A DNA stretch of 50,843 bases, taken from NCBI GenBank assembly GCA_947254645.1, contig CAMYDW010000011.1, positions 1-50,843 on the forward strand. Reading direction: 5' to 3'. A model generated the notes under the pieces. That model saw nothing but the letters and a program-made list of their open reading frames with translations, made no database searches and was not told the origin of the DNA. Of this stretch, positions 25,022-33,744 are shown in pieces. Both the position numbers and the translations under genes were made by a program. Within the stretch, counting starts at the first letter, position 1, and each line of letters begins with the position of its first letter. Origin of the DNA: an uncultured Peptococcaceae bacterium (GTDB taxonomy: Bacteria; Bacillota; Peptococcia; Peptococcales; Peptococcaceae).

Positions 25022-25759
25022 TTACAACCACATACAATAACGCTTCTCAATGAAACGAATCCCTTCATACATTAAAATACCCAACAATGCCATGCCAATA
25101 ATGCCCGCAAACATATCTGGGTATTGTCTGCGCTCCATCCCATCTAAAATCAAATACCCTAGTCCATCAAAAGAAGCAAAGGTTTCTGCAAAAAACAGCA
25201 CCGCAATCGATGTGCCTACGGAAATACGCAGAGAGGTCAGCATCGCTGGTAAACACGCAGGCCACAATACATGACGAATCACTGCTATTTTATTGCCTGT
25301 TAAAGTTGCAATAGCATCCATGGTTTCCTGAGGCAACTGATGGGAAGCATCTGACACAACCACAAAAATTTGAAAGAAAATGATAAAAGTGATCAATGTG
25401 ATTTTAGGCAAATTGCCCAATCCAAAAAGCACCACTAAAATTGGCAAGAAGACAATTTTAGGCAACGGATATAAAACAGCGACAAAGGGGGTTGCCAATT
25501 GGTAAAAGAATGGAGACCGACCAACCAAAAGTCCTAGCGGCACTGCTAACAACACCCCTAGACCCGTACTAACCAACACACGCATCATGCTGACAAAAAA
25601 TTGAGGCAGCATTTCACCATTGATACACAGCTGATAAAAAGCCGTAAAGGATGCCAGTGGTGTTGGTAAAAATGGTTTGTCAATCAAAAGGCTTGCCGCC
25701 TCCCACAAAAGCAACAGAAAGCCACTGCTGAAAATAATTGGCAAAAGGTTACGCTTCAT
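25022..25759 (-). CDS. ABC importer permease, NitT/TauT family
   Basis: A 245-residue inner-membrane permease with about six helices and the EAA-type cytoplasmic loop (TLTGNKIAVIRHVLWPACLPAMLTSLRIS, in part), like SsuC/TauC/ThiX. The start was moved 13 codons in because AAAGGAG lies 7 nt before the ATG at 25759. It overlaps the ATPase gene by 11 bp. It is the last gene of the long cydD operon; I see no clear terminator after it. The substrate cannot be told from sequence; the family covers sulfonates, taurine, nitrate, pyrimidine precursors and others. Confidence 0.9.
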   Translation of the reverse strand: MKRNLLPIIFSSGFLLLLWEAASLLIDKPFLPTPLASFTAFYQLCINGEMLPQFFVSMMRVLVSTGLGVLLAVPLGLLVGRSPFFYQLATPFVAVLYPLPKIVFLPILVVLFGLGNLPKITLITFIIFFQIFVVVSDASHQLPQETMDAIATLTGNKIAVIRHVLWPACLPAMLTSLRISVGTSIAVLFFAETFASFDGLGYLILDGMERRQYPDMFAGIIGMALLGILMYEGIRFIEKRYCMWL

Positions 25760-26495
25760 GGTGTCGCTCCTTTTCCAAATATGCCCTGATTTTTGCACAT
25801 TGCTCTACAAAATCAGCGGCATAGCGATTTTTTGAAATAGTATGATTATCAATATAAATTGGATTTTTTCCTAATGCTGGAAAAACCAGGACATTCTCAC
25901 ACATATAGACCGCCTCTTCTATACTGTGCGTCACCAAAACCAATGTGACTTGCTCTGCCAACGAAAGCTGGCGCAGCTCGACTTGCAATTGCTCTCGAGT
26001 GAGGGCATCTAAGGCAGAAAAGGGTTCATCCATGAGAAGGACTTCAGGGTGATTGATCAACGCACGCCCAATGGCAACACGTTGACATTGGCCGCCAGAC
26101 AATTCTGCTGGATATTTATCTGCAAAATCTGCCAGACCAAGCTGCAAGAGCTGCTGTGCGACTTTTTCTTTAATGACCTCTTTTTTTAAGCCCTGTAAAA
26201 GAAGTGGCAAGGCCATATTTTGTCCCACGGTCTTCCACCGAAACAAACCGTAATGCTGTTGAATAAAACTCACATACGGCATTGGTGCCACCACAGGAGC
26301 CTCTTGATAGGTCACTGTTCCACTCGTTGGCTTTTTGAGTCCTGCCAATAAATACAACAATGTGGTTTTGCCACATCCCGATGGGCCAACAATGGCCCAT
26401 CGTTCACGTGGCGCAATCGTCCACTCAAAATCATTCAGTATCGAAAGATTTTCTTTGCTATAGTTAAAACTTACACCTTTAAGATTGTATCCCAC
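25749..26495 (-). CDS. ABC importer ATPase, NitT/TauT family
   Basis: A 248-residue ATPase with a fully canonical set: Walker A GPSGCGKTT (37-45), Q-loop FIQQH, signature LSGGQ (132-136), Walker B LLMDEP (Asp156, Glu157) and switch His190 in VTHSIEEA. The only in-frame start is GTG at 26495; upstream in frame is a TGA. It follows the binding-protein gene by 6 bp and overlaps the permease gene. This single-ATPase transporter is a useful internal contrast with the two altered ATPases at 46-50 kb. Confidence 0.92.
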   Translation of the reverse strand: MGYNLKGVSFNYSKENLSILNDFEWTIAPRERWAIVGPSGCGKTTLLYLLAGLKKPTSGTVTYQEAPVVAPMPYVSFIQQHYGLFRWKTVGQNMALPLLLQGLKKEVIKEKVAQQLLQLGLADFADKYPAELSGGQCQRVAIGRALINHPEVLLMDEPFSALDALTREQLQVELRQLSLAEQVTLVLVTHSIEEAVYMCENVLVFPALGKNPIYIDNHTISKNRYAADFVEQCAKIRAYLEKERHHEA

Positions 26496-26501
26496 CGAAC
26501 A

Positions 26502-27494
26502 TCACGCCTTCACGTATTGTTTCGTCACCAAATCTTTGTAGCTATAAACCTTATCTAGCAATTTATGGTCAACCATCCAATCTTGTACACGAGCCACTTC
26601 TTGTTGGGTTGGAACCACACTTGGTGTAAAGTGGGGTACTTCATAGGCATCTTTGAGATTTTCAGGTACTTTTGCAGTACTCAATGCCAAATCACGATAT
26701 TTTTCAGGATTCTTATTGATATCATCCATGCTCTTTGCCAATACTTCCATGAAAGCATCCATCGTTCCTTTATGGTCTTTCAAGAAGCTATCTGTTGCCA
26801 AGAAAACGGATTGTGAGAAGTTTTCGTCAAGGGTGGTATCGTCAATCACAACCACGCCACCTTTTGCGATAGCAAAACTTGCCAATGGGTCTGGCAAAAT
26901 TGCAGCATCAATATCTTTACCTGCCAAAAGGGTTTCAACACGCAACATCAAATTCGGCATATTCACCAATTCAACAGATGCTGGGTCAATCTTGTAATAA
27001 TGTTCATATTGGTTCATAAGGTATTCCATCATGGTGTTGGTGGAAATTGCTACACGCTTGCCCACAAGGTCTTTAGGATCTTTCAATCCACTATTTGGTG
27101 CACCAACAACAACAAAACGCCCTTCCTTTGGATTGGCACCAAAAGCAGTGGCTACAATTTTAGTGTCAACACCTGCTTTTTTAACCAGGCTTTGAACGAT
27201 CATATCATTCATGACAACATCCAATTCTCCAGCTTCTAGGGCTTTAGACTGGTCGGAGCTGCTTTTAAAAGGAAAAACCTTTACATCTAATCCAGCAGCT
27301 TCAAACATCTTTTCTTGTTCTGCTGCAAAAATAGGCAAACTGTCTGCAATACTCAAGACACCCACACGTACTGGTACCATTTTTTCTTCTTTAGCAGTGC
27401 TTGATGAGGAAGGGCTTTGTGCGCCACAGCCCACTAGGCCTATTAAAAATGCACCCATTAAACAAATTGCAATCCCTTTTTTTAATCTTTTCAT
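26502..27494 (-). CDS. ABC importer substrate-binding lipoprotein, NMT1/SsuA-like
   Basis: A 330-residue lipoprotein with lipobox LVGC (Cys23) and a Ser/Thr-rich linker, then the fold of the NMT1/THI5/SsuA group (VRVGVLSIADSLPIFAA, ALEAGELDVVMND, GKRVAISTNTMMEYLM, DAAILPDPLASFA). It captures an unknown small ligand outside the cell for the adjacent permease and ATPase. The ribosome binding site GGGAG is rather far (about 13 nt). It follows the nif3-type gene by 24 bp with no terminator between, so it appears to belong to the operon beginning at cydD. Confidence 0.88.
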   Translation of the reverse strand: MKRLKKGIAICLMGAFLIGLVGCGAQSPSSSSTAKEEKMVPVRVGVLSIADSLPIFAAEQEKMFEAAGLDVKVFPFKSSSDQSKALEAGELDVVMNDMIVQSLVKKAGVDTKIVATAFGANPKEGRFVVVGAPNSGLKDPKDLVGKRVAISTNTMMEYLMNQYEHYYKIDPASVELVNMPNLMLRVETLLAGKDIDAAILPDPLASFAIAKGGVVVIDDTTLDENFSQSVFLATDSFLKDHKGTMDAFMEVLAKSMDDINKNPEKYRDLALSTAKVPENLKDAYEVPHFTPSVVPTQQEVARVQDWMVDHKLLDKVYSYKDLVTKQYVKA

Positions 27495-27518
27495 TTTCGC
27501 TAATCGCTCCCTTAGTTT

Positions 27519-28625
27519 TTATAAATGTTGAATAAAATCTTTTTCATCTTCTGAAAGAACAACCTCTAATTCATTCGAAAAGTATTCTTCGAGACGATTT
27601 TTTAGCATGAATAAAACTGGCTGCTCCCCAGCAAAGTGTGATACATCCACTAAGGCAATATCCAATTCTTCTGCCAGTTGGGCATCATGGTACTTCACGT
27701 CCCCTGTCACATAAACATCTGCACCCGCATGCTTGGCATCTTTGAGATAAGCAGTGGCACTGCCTCCACAAAGCGCCACCTTGCGAACGCTGCGTTTTAG
27801 GGAGCCTGTGTAGGACAAATGGGCCAGCCCTAAGCTTTCCTTCACTTGCAGCAACCATGCTTCCAATGACAACGGCGTTGCTACTGCCCCTACTCTTCCG
27901 ATGCTCTCTGTACGCTGATGATACAAGTTTTCAAAGACATCGTAGGCCACCTCCTCATAAGGATGCGCTGTTTTCAATGCATGAAGCACCTTTGGCAAAT
28001 ACGCTTCATCGACAAGCACCTCAAGACGACTTTCCTCTACTTTTTCGAGGAAACCACGGGTCCCTAAAAAGGGATTGGCATCTTCATTGCCTTTAAATTG
28101 ACCGTGTCCAGTGGTTTCCCAAGCACATTCTTCATATGCGCCCTGTTGTCCAGCACCTGCTTCAAAAAGCGCTTTTTTCACCTTTTCAATATGGGTCAAT
28201 GGAACAAAAACCACCAATTTGAACTGTTTTTTTTCTGCCACTGTTGCAAGGCCTGTCACATTCGTTAAAGCCAGATGTTTGGCCAACACATCATTGACAC
28301 CCCCTTGTGCCACATCCAAATTGGTATGGGCACAAAAAAGAGCCACATCATTTTTCATACATGTCGTGGCAAGCTTCCCAATGGTGGTATCTGCTCGCAA
28401 GGTCTTTACCCCTTTAAAAATAAAAGGATGATGAGAAATAATCATGTCCACATCTTTTTTGATGGCCTCTTCTATGACCTTTTCAGAAGGGGTAAGGGCC
28501 AAAAGAATTTTAGAGACAGGTTGCAGGGGATTACCCAGTTGCAAGCCAACGTTATCCCATTCTTCCTTTAATGCACTCGGTGCAAAGGCTTCCATCATCG
28601 CAACAACATCTTTGACTTGTGTCAT
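27519..28625 (-). CDS. Nif3-like dinuclear metal protein (YqfO type)
   Basis: A 368-residue member of the NIF3/DUF34 family, toroidal hexamers with a two-metal site. The motifs are EEWDNVGLQLG, SHHPFIFKG (His65-His66), CAHTNLDV and, near the C-terminus, GDVKYHDA and SHFAGEQP. The central insertion of about 100 residues (FKLVVFVPLTHIEKVKKALFEAGAG) is the PII-like YqfO domain common in Firmicutes. The biochemical function is unsettled; proposed roles include a GTP cyclohydrolase-like activity or metal handling. GGGAGG lies 7 nt before the ATG chosen. It overlaps the trmK stop by 4 bp, the usual pairing. Confidence 0.93.
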   Translation of the reverse strand: MTQVKDVVAMMEAFAPSALKEEWDNVGLQLGNPLQPVSKILLALTPSEKVIEEAIKKDVDMIISHHPFIFKGVKTLRADTTIGKLATTCMKNDVALFCAHTNLDVAQGGVNDVLAKHLALTNVTGLATVAEKKQFKLVVFVPLTHIEKVKKALFEAGAGQQGAYEECAWETTGHGQFKGNEDANPFLGTRGFLEKVEESRLEVLVDEAYLPKVLHALKTAHPYEEVAYDVFENLYHQRTESIGRVGAVATPLSLEAWLLQVKESLGLAHLSYTGSLKRSVRKVALCGGSATAYLKDAKHAGADVYVTGDVKYHDAQLAEELDIALVDVSHFAGEQPVLFMLKNRLEEYFSNELEVVLSEDEKDFIQHL

Positions 28626-29311
28626 TGATAGACCTCCCATTCACGCCACAGTTTTTGGTAGCGCTCATATTGACTCTTGATTTCTGGATGTTCAGATAAG
28701 AGCGCTTTCCACTGTGTCATCAATCCCTCGTCACTTTGTTTTCTGCACTCAAAATATGCGCTAGTAACAGCGTCCTTCTTCTTTAATAGATGTGGCCCAA
28801 AATAAATTTCTACAGGCGTATAGCAAACAGAGGCAGCAGCGGGTTCAAGACAAAGCAGCTCATAGTATCGCCCATTTTCTTCAATGAGTTGTTCTTCAAC
28901 AATTGAAAACTGGTTCGCTACGGCCCATTCTCGCAAGCGCCACGCCGCCACATTTGGAGAAAGAATGAGGCGTTTGAGCTCTTTTACAATCGCTGCCCCA
29001 TCATCCAAAATATCCACCATCAGGCTACCACCCATCCCAGCGATGGTGGCCACATCTATTTCTCCAGGAAGAATTGGTTGAAAACCACTTCCTAGACGCA
29101 ACTCTATTTTTGACTTATCAATATTCATTCGTTGCAAATTGGCACGCGCCCCATCTAAAGGGGCTTGATTGATATCACAGCCTATGGCACGAACCACACG
29201 ATGATAACGCACCAACTGAATAGGCAAATAAGCATGGTCACAGCCAATATCGGCCATCCGGGCCTGCTCTGGTACTAAATTTAAAATCGCTTCTAACCGT
29301 TTAGACAGCAT
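28622..29311 (-). CDS. trmK: tRNA (adenine22-N1)-methyltransferase TrmK
   Basis: Methylates N1 of A22 in the D-loop of tRNAs using S-adenosylmethionine. The 229-residue protein has the family-specific SAM motif ADIGCDHAYLPIQLV (19-33), AIGCDINQAPL and AGMGGSLMVDIL. The C-terminal helical arm (about 175-229) is coiled-coil-like. AGGAGG lies 6 nt before the ATG inside the end of pgeF. Adjacent nif3-type gene and length agree with B. subtilis YqfN/TrmK. Confidence 0.94.
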   Translation of the reverse strand: MLSKRLEAILNLVPEQARMADIGCDHAYLPIQLVRYHRVVRAIGCDINQAPLDGARANLQRMNIDKSKIELRLGSGFQPILPGEIDVATIAGMGGSLMVDILDDGAAIVKELKRLILSPNVAAWRLREWAVANQFSIVEEQLIEENGRYYELLCLEPAAASVCYTPVEIYFGPHLLKKKDAVTSAYFECRKQSDEGLMTQWKALLSEHPEIKSQYERYQKLWREWEVYQ

Positions 29312-30140
29312 TCATGTCCTCCTGCCTATTTAACATAATAAAGGCGCCCATACGACCAACATCTCCCACCAATCGACGACGATGAGAAAAGAACAAATCG
29401 TCACGCACAAAGGTAGAAAGGTCAATCACTGTAATGGCTTCTCGAGGCACCCCTAATGTAAACAATTGATCCACATTTGCTTGCCAAATATCAAAAAGAT
29501 ATTTGCCATTCGCTCTTTTCTTTAATAAAGTTTCAGGCGCTTGGCTGTGCATGGCAACTGCCTTTGCCACTTCAGGACCAATCTCAAAATGATTGGGGTC
29601 AATAGCAGGACCAACTGCCACAAGAACCTCTTCTGGCTTTGTTCCATAGGCCTCTTCCATTGCTTGCAATGTTTTTTGTGCGATGCCTGACACCGTTCCA
29701 CGCCATCCAGCATGACAAGCGCCAATGGCTTGATGAACAGGATCAAAGAAAAGAATCGGCACACAGTCAGCAAAGGTGATGAACAGCGCCCTTCTTGGCA
29801 CATTGGTGATCATGCCATCGGCATCAGCCAAGGCACTGTCTGCTGAAAGGAACCCTCTTCCACCATCCTCTTTTGATACTTGAACCACTGTATTAGAGTG
29901 CACAAAATGGAGGCTGGTCACTTCATGCGCATCAATCCCAAAGCGCTTCATCAAACGAACTCTGTTTTCTCTCACATTCGCATTATTGTCTTGTGTATGC
30001 AGCCCCAGATTCAAGCTCTGATAGGGAAATGGGCTTATGCCGCCATGTTTTGTCGAAAAACCATGAGTAATCATACCACTTTCTGAAAAAGCTTTTGATT
30101 CTATCCAAACAAAGGGATTTTCTGTTATTATTTGATACAT
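29301..30140 (-). CDS. pgeF: Laccase-domain purine nucleoside phosphorylase/peptidoglycan-editing factor
   Basis: A 279-residue YfiH/DUF152 protein. Members act on purine nucleosides (adenosine deaminase and phosphorylase activities) and have been linked to correct peptidoglycan synthesis. The zinc/copper-site residues are visible as His in LHFVHSNTV, Cys in FADCVPILFFD and His in ACHAGWRGTV. GFSTKHGGIS and LFFSHRR are also typical. GPAIDPNHFEIG lacks the Cys pair found in many relatives. It starts 12 bp after cydC with GGGGG upstream, and overlaps trmK by 11 bp. Confidence 0.9.
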   Translation of the reverse strand: MYQIITENPFVWIESKAFSESGMITHGFSTKHGGISPFPYQSLNLGLHTQDNNANVRENRVRLMKRFGIDAHEVTSLHFVHSNTVVQVSKEDGGRGFLSADSALADADGMITNVPRRALFITFADCVPILFFDPVHQAIGACHAGWRGTVSGIAQKTLQAMEEAYGTKPEEVLVAVGPAIDPNHFEIGPEVAKAVAMHSQAPETLLKKRANGKYLFDIWQANVDQLFTLGVPREAITVIDLSTFVRDDLFFSHRRRLVGDVGRMGAFIMLNRQEDMNAV

Positions 30141-30152
30141 TTTTCTATCCCC

Positions 30153-31880
30153 CTAGACACGTGATTTTTCAATATCATAAAGCTGATGATAATAACCCTT
30201 TGGTTGTTCAAGCAAGACTTGATGAGTGCCTTGTTCGACTATTCTACCACAGGAAAAAACATAAATAAAGTCCAGCGCCTCTAAGCCTTCCAGAGAGTGG
30301 GTGATCAAAATCATTGTTTTCTTTTCTCCCCATTTCAATAAACGTTGAAGAATTTGTTCTGCCAATGCTTTATTTAATTTCTGAGTGGCTTCATCTAAAA
30401 CAACAATCGCAGGGTCTTGAACAATCAATCTTGCCAAAGCCAATCGTTGGCGCTCGCCACCCGAAAGAATAGACGCATTTTCAGCAAGCACTGTATCCAA
30501 TTGCCCTGGCAAATGGGCAATCAGCCCATCCAGCTCCACCATAGCAAGAGCGTCCCATATTTCTTTATCACTCACGTCCTCATTGACCATCTGCATATTC
30601 TCACGAATAGATGCATAAAAGAAATAGCTAAATTGATCCACACTACCAATATAGCGATGAAGGGTTTCTTCACTAAGCATCTCATAGCGACAGTCCCCTA
30701 AGCGTATCGTGCCACCATCGGGATGCCACAAGCCAGTGATTAATTTTGCCACAGAGGATTTTCCGCCACCGCTTTCACCTACAATCGCCAAATGCGTCCC
30801 GAAAGGAATCGCCATATGGAGCCCCTCAATAAATTGTCGATTGGGCTCATGATAAGAAAAGCGGACGTTTTCAAGATGTACATCTAATGCAGTTGGCTGT
30901 TGGTTGCCTCTTTCTGTAACAGCAGCTTCCCTCTGATACACTTCATGCAAGCCTTTTGCAGCGGTGTAGGATTCATCCATCTGTACCACTGCTTCTGGCA
31001 TTTGCATGATGCCTTCGAAGCTTGCCAATACTGTCAAGGCCACCATTGCCACATAGTAGCCTTCTAACTGGTTGTTTTGAACAGGCGTGATGGTGATGGC
31101 TAGCGCCGCCAACATACAGCACTGACTCACCAGAAACACCAAACGATTAATCAAGGCTTTTTTGAGTGCAATCTGATAACGGATTGTTGTCATTTGTTGG
31201 GCATACCCCTTGAGTTGACTCCCAACGTTTTTAGTCGCATGGAAAAGGTGCAAATCCAAAAGCCCTTCTTTAAAATCTAAAAATTGTTCCGAAAGAACCC
31301 GTTGTGCACCTGACAGCTGATGCTTTCGATGCTTCCCTGTTGAGACAGCCATCCCTGGAATCACAATCCCTGCCAATAGCTGACCCACCAAGAGCAACGG
31401 TACCAATCGAGGCTCAAATTGTGCTAAAAAGATGGCGCAAATGGTGTAGACTACCACACTGCCCAAGGGCACCGATACGGCACGAAGATAAAAAAATTGC
31501 AAGGTGTGAATGTCTGTAATGAACTGGTTATAGAGATTCCCTTCGGTGTAATCTGGATAGGAATCTGGTACCAATGGTTCTAAATGTTTATAAAAATCAC
31601 CACGCAAATGACCGAGAATGCGAAAGGCAATACTATGATTAAGCAGCCTTTCAAAGTATCTTATCACGGCACGGCCAATACCAAAAAACCGCACACCTGT
31701 GATGAATGGCATCAACAACAATATTTCGGGTTCTAAGGCAGCCTTCGATAAGAGCACCGCAGAAGTTGCCAATAGCCCTGTATTTCCCAATACCGTCAAG
31801 GCAACCAGCATACTACCAAAGAGCACCCGACCACGATAAGGTCTTAAAAGGCTAAAAAGCCATCTCCAGATTCCGCTCAT
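30153..31880 (-). CDS. cydC: Heme/thiol ABC exporter subunit CydC
   Basis: One half of the CydDC exporter needed to assemble cytochrome bd. The 575-residue protein has an N-terminal six-helix membrane domain, with the CydC-type segment ATSAVLLSKAAL and RYFERLLNH, and a C-terminal ATPase. The ATPase has Walker A GESGGGKSS, signature LSGGERQR, Walker B VVLDEA and switch His in LITHSLE. The D-loop reads QKLN rather than SALD, a mild asymmetry common in heterodimeric exporters. It overlaps cydD by 4 bp. Oxidase structural genes cydAB lie just upstream. Confidence 0.94.
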   Translation of the reverse strand: MSGIWRWLFSLLRPYRGRVLFGSMLVALTVLGNTGLLATSAVLLSKAALEPEILLLMPFITGVRFFGIGRAVIRYFERLLNHSIAFRILGHLRGDFYKHLEPLVPDSYPDYTEGNLYNQFITDIHTLQFFYLRAVSVPLGSVVVYTICAIFLAQFEPRLVPLLLVGQLLAGIVIPGMAVSTGKHRKHQLSGAQRVLSEQFLDFKEGLLDLHLFHATKNVGSQLKGYAQQMTTIRYQIALKKALINRLVFLVSQCCMLAALAITITPVQNNQLEGYYVAMVALTVLASFEGIMQMPEAVVQMDESYTAAKGLHEVYQREAAVTERGNQQPTALDVHLENVRFSYHEPNRQFIEGLHMAIPFGTHLAIVGESGGGKSSVAKLITGLWHPDGGTIRLGDCRYEMLSEETLHRYIGSVDQFSYFFYASIRENMQMVNEDVSDKEIWDALAMVELDGLIAHLPGQLDTVLAENASILSGGERQRLALARLIVQDPAIVVLDEATQKLNKALAEQILQRLLKWGEKKTMILITHSLEGLEALDFIYVFSCGRIVEQGTHQVLLEQPKGYYHQLYDIEKSRV

Positions 31881-33592
31881 GAAAGCACCTCCCCTTCATT
31901 TTGGGACCTTTGTCCACCCATGATTTGTTCATAGTTGCCTGTCTCAACAATAGCACCCTGCTTCATCACATAAATCCGATCAACATATTTCAGAGTTTGC
32001 AGGCGATGGGCAATAATCCAAGACCCCCGCTCTTTGAGTAGGTTTGTCAACGCCTGGACAACATGTTGTTCCGACTCCAAATCCAGATTATCAGTCATTT
32101 CATCAAAGAAGAGCATATCACCATCTTTATAGAGCGCTCTTGAAACAAGCAGGAGCGCCAATTGACCACCTGAAAGATCTTGCCCCCCTTGACCGATGAT
32201 AGTTTCTAACCCATTAGGAGCAGTTTTCAACAACTCACTGAGACCAACTTGCTGAGCAAGGGTTGTTGCACGCGCTTTTTCAGCATCATTTAATGACCCA
32301 GAAAAGGCAATGTTTTGTAAAACACTTCCTTGAAAAATATAAGGCTTTTGCAATACCACCGAGCAGTGTTGATGATAAGCATGCATATCCCAGTAATCCA
32401 TTGGCTGCTCATTGATATATATACGTCCCTTTGTAGGCACCAATAAGCCTAGGGCCAACAGCAATAGCGTGGATTTGCCACCACCACTATCCCCCACAAA
32501 GGCAATAGACTCCCCTTTGTTTAGGGTCAATGAAACCCCACGGACCGCATCTATGTCGCTGTCTTCATAATGAAAGGATACATTTTCAAAGCGGATACAC
32601 TCAATATGGTCCAAAGCATGATCGCCTGAAACCATCCCCATCACAGGCAGCTCAAAAAAGTCATACAAGCTTTTGCTTGCTTCCTGTGCATCCAAACTTG
32701 CATGAAAATAACTGGACAGCGTGCGTAAAGGTTGATAATATTCTGGTGCCAAAAGCAAAACGAAAAATGCTGTAAGAAACGTCAGAGAGCCATTGGCCAA
32801 TCTCAGCCCTAAGCCTACAGCAACCAAAGCAATGGAAATGGTTGCCACAAGCTCAAGGGTCAAGGAAGAAATAAAGGCCCATCGTTGTACTTGAAAGGTC
32901 GTCTTGCGATAGGCTTCGCTGACTTCATTGATTTTTTCTCCTTGGCGTTTGCTTCGTCCCAAAGATTTTAATGTTTCTAAGCCTTGCAAAACATCTTGCA
33001 AAAAGCCCGTAAATTGAGTCAAAAGAATCCACTGGCGTACACTGGCTTTCTTGGTCCATTTCCCAATCAATATCATAAAAATCGGAATCAATGGCAAGGT
33101 GCCAAACATGATAAGCCCACTTGTCCAATCGCGTGGAAAAATGCACACCAGAAAAAACAGCGGCACCAAAGCAACCTTGAAAAGTTGTGGCATATAGCCA
33201 CTATAGTAACGCTCGAGGGTATCAATACCATCATACAATAAGTTTAACAGCTTCCCTTTTTGCAAATCGTGCACCTGAATGGGTGATAAACTGCCTAATT
33301 TGTCAATAATACGTTGACGCAAGGCCACTTGAATATTTTTTGCAAGCTTTAGAGAAAAGTAATCTTCTAAGCAATCAAAGATGAATCGTCCTATCATTGC
33401 AAAAAAAGCATAGATAAAAATCATTTTCAATTGGTCAAAAGAAGCATGCTGTAAAAAAATAGCATTCACCAGCACTGCAATCAGGTAGGTCTGCAATAAA
33501 ATGGCTGCACTGCTACAGACATTAAAAAATACAGATAGTATAAACAACCATCGATGCGTTTTTATTTCTCGCATCAATTTTTTATCCATCAT
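31877..33592 (-). CDS. cydD: Heme/thiol ABC exporter subunit CydD
   Basis: Partner of CydC in reductant/heme-linked export for cytochrome bd maturation. The 571-residue protein has the CydD-type segment LAPEYYQPLRTLSSYFHA in the membrane domain. The ATPase has Walker A GDSGGGKST, Q-loop VVLQKP, signature LSGGQ followed by an unusual LALLLVSRAL instead of QRLALARAL, Walker B MLFFDE, and switch His in IIAHRLQ. AGAAGG lies 8 nt before the first of two ATGs. It is separated from cydAB by a terminator and appears to have its own promoter and a leader hairpin. It heads an eight-gene transcript. Confidence 0.94.
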   Translation of the reverse strand: MMDKKLMREIKTHRWLFILSVFFNVCSSAAILLQTYLIAVLVNAIFLQHASFDQLKMIFIYAFFAMIGRFIFDCLEDYFSLKLAKNIQVALRQRIIDKLGSLSPIQVHDLQKGKLLNLLYDGIDTLERYYSGYMPQLFKVALVPLFFLVCIFPRDWTSGLIMFGTLPLIPIFMILIGKWTKKASVRQWILLTQFTGFLQDVLQGLETLKSLGRSKRQGEKINEVSEAYRKTTFQVQRWAFISSLTLELVATISIALVAVGLGLRLANGSLTFLTAFFVLLLAPEYYQPLRTLSSYFHASLDAQEASKSLYDFFELPVMGMVSGDHALDHIECIRFENVSFHYEDSDIDAVRGVSLTLNKGESIAFVGDSGGGKSTLLLLALGLLVPTKGRIYINEQPMDYWDMHAYHQHCSVVLQKPYIFQGSVLQNIAFSGSLNDAEKARATTLAQQVGLSELLKTAPNGLETIIGQGGQDLSGGQLALLLVSRALYKDGDMLFFDEMTDNLDLESEQHVVQALTNLLKERGSWIIAHRLQTLKYVDRIYVMKQGAIVETGNYEQIMGGQRSQNEGEVLS

Positions 33593-33610
33593 AAATGCAT
33601 CCTTCTTCCT

Positions 33611-33633
33611 CCTCTAATTTCAAAAATTAGAGG
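33611..33633. repeat. Leader hairpin directly before the cydD ribosome binding site
   Basis: CCTCTAATTT / AAATTAGAGG, 10-bp perfect inverted repeat with a 3-nt loop, ending at the AGGAAGAAGG of cydD. There is no T-run. It may control translation or mRNA stability, or be a protein-binding palindrome. Confidence 0.6.
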
Positions 33634-33657
33634 CATTATTTTCTTAAAGATAAGTCT

Positions 33658-33686
33658 ATGCTAAATGATTTTCATGCCACCTTCAA
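33658..33686 (-). promoter_or_regulatory. Candidate promoter of the cydD operon
   Basis: TTGAAG (33681-33686), 17-bp spacer, TAGCAT (33658-33663) on the minus strand, between the cydB terminator and the cydD leader hairpin. Confidence 0.5.
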
Positions 33687-33699
33687 TAGCCCTTTCCAT

Positions 33700-33734
33700 A
33701 AAAAAAAATGCCTTTCAGTGAAAGGCATTTTTTA
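33700..33734 (-). terminator. Terminator of cydAB
   Basis: AAAATGCCTTTC / GAAAGGCATTTT, 12-bp perfect stem with loop AGT and runs of A and T on its two sides, just after the cydB stop. It separates cydAB from cydDC. Confidence 0.9.
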
Positions 33735-33744
33735 TTATTCAAGA

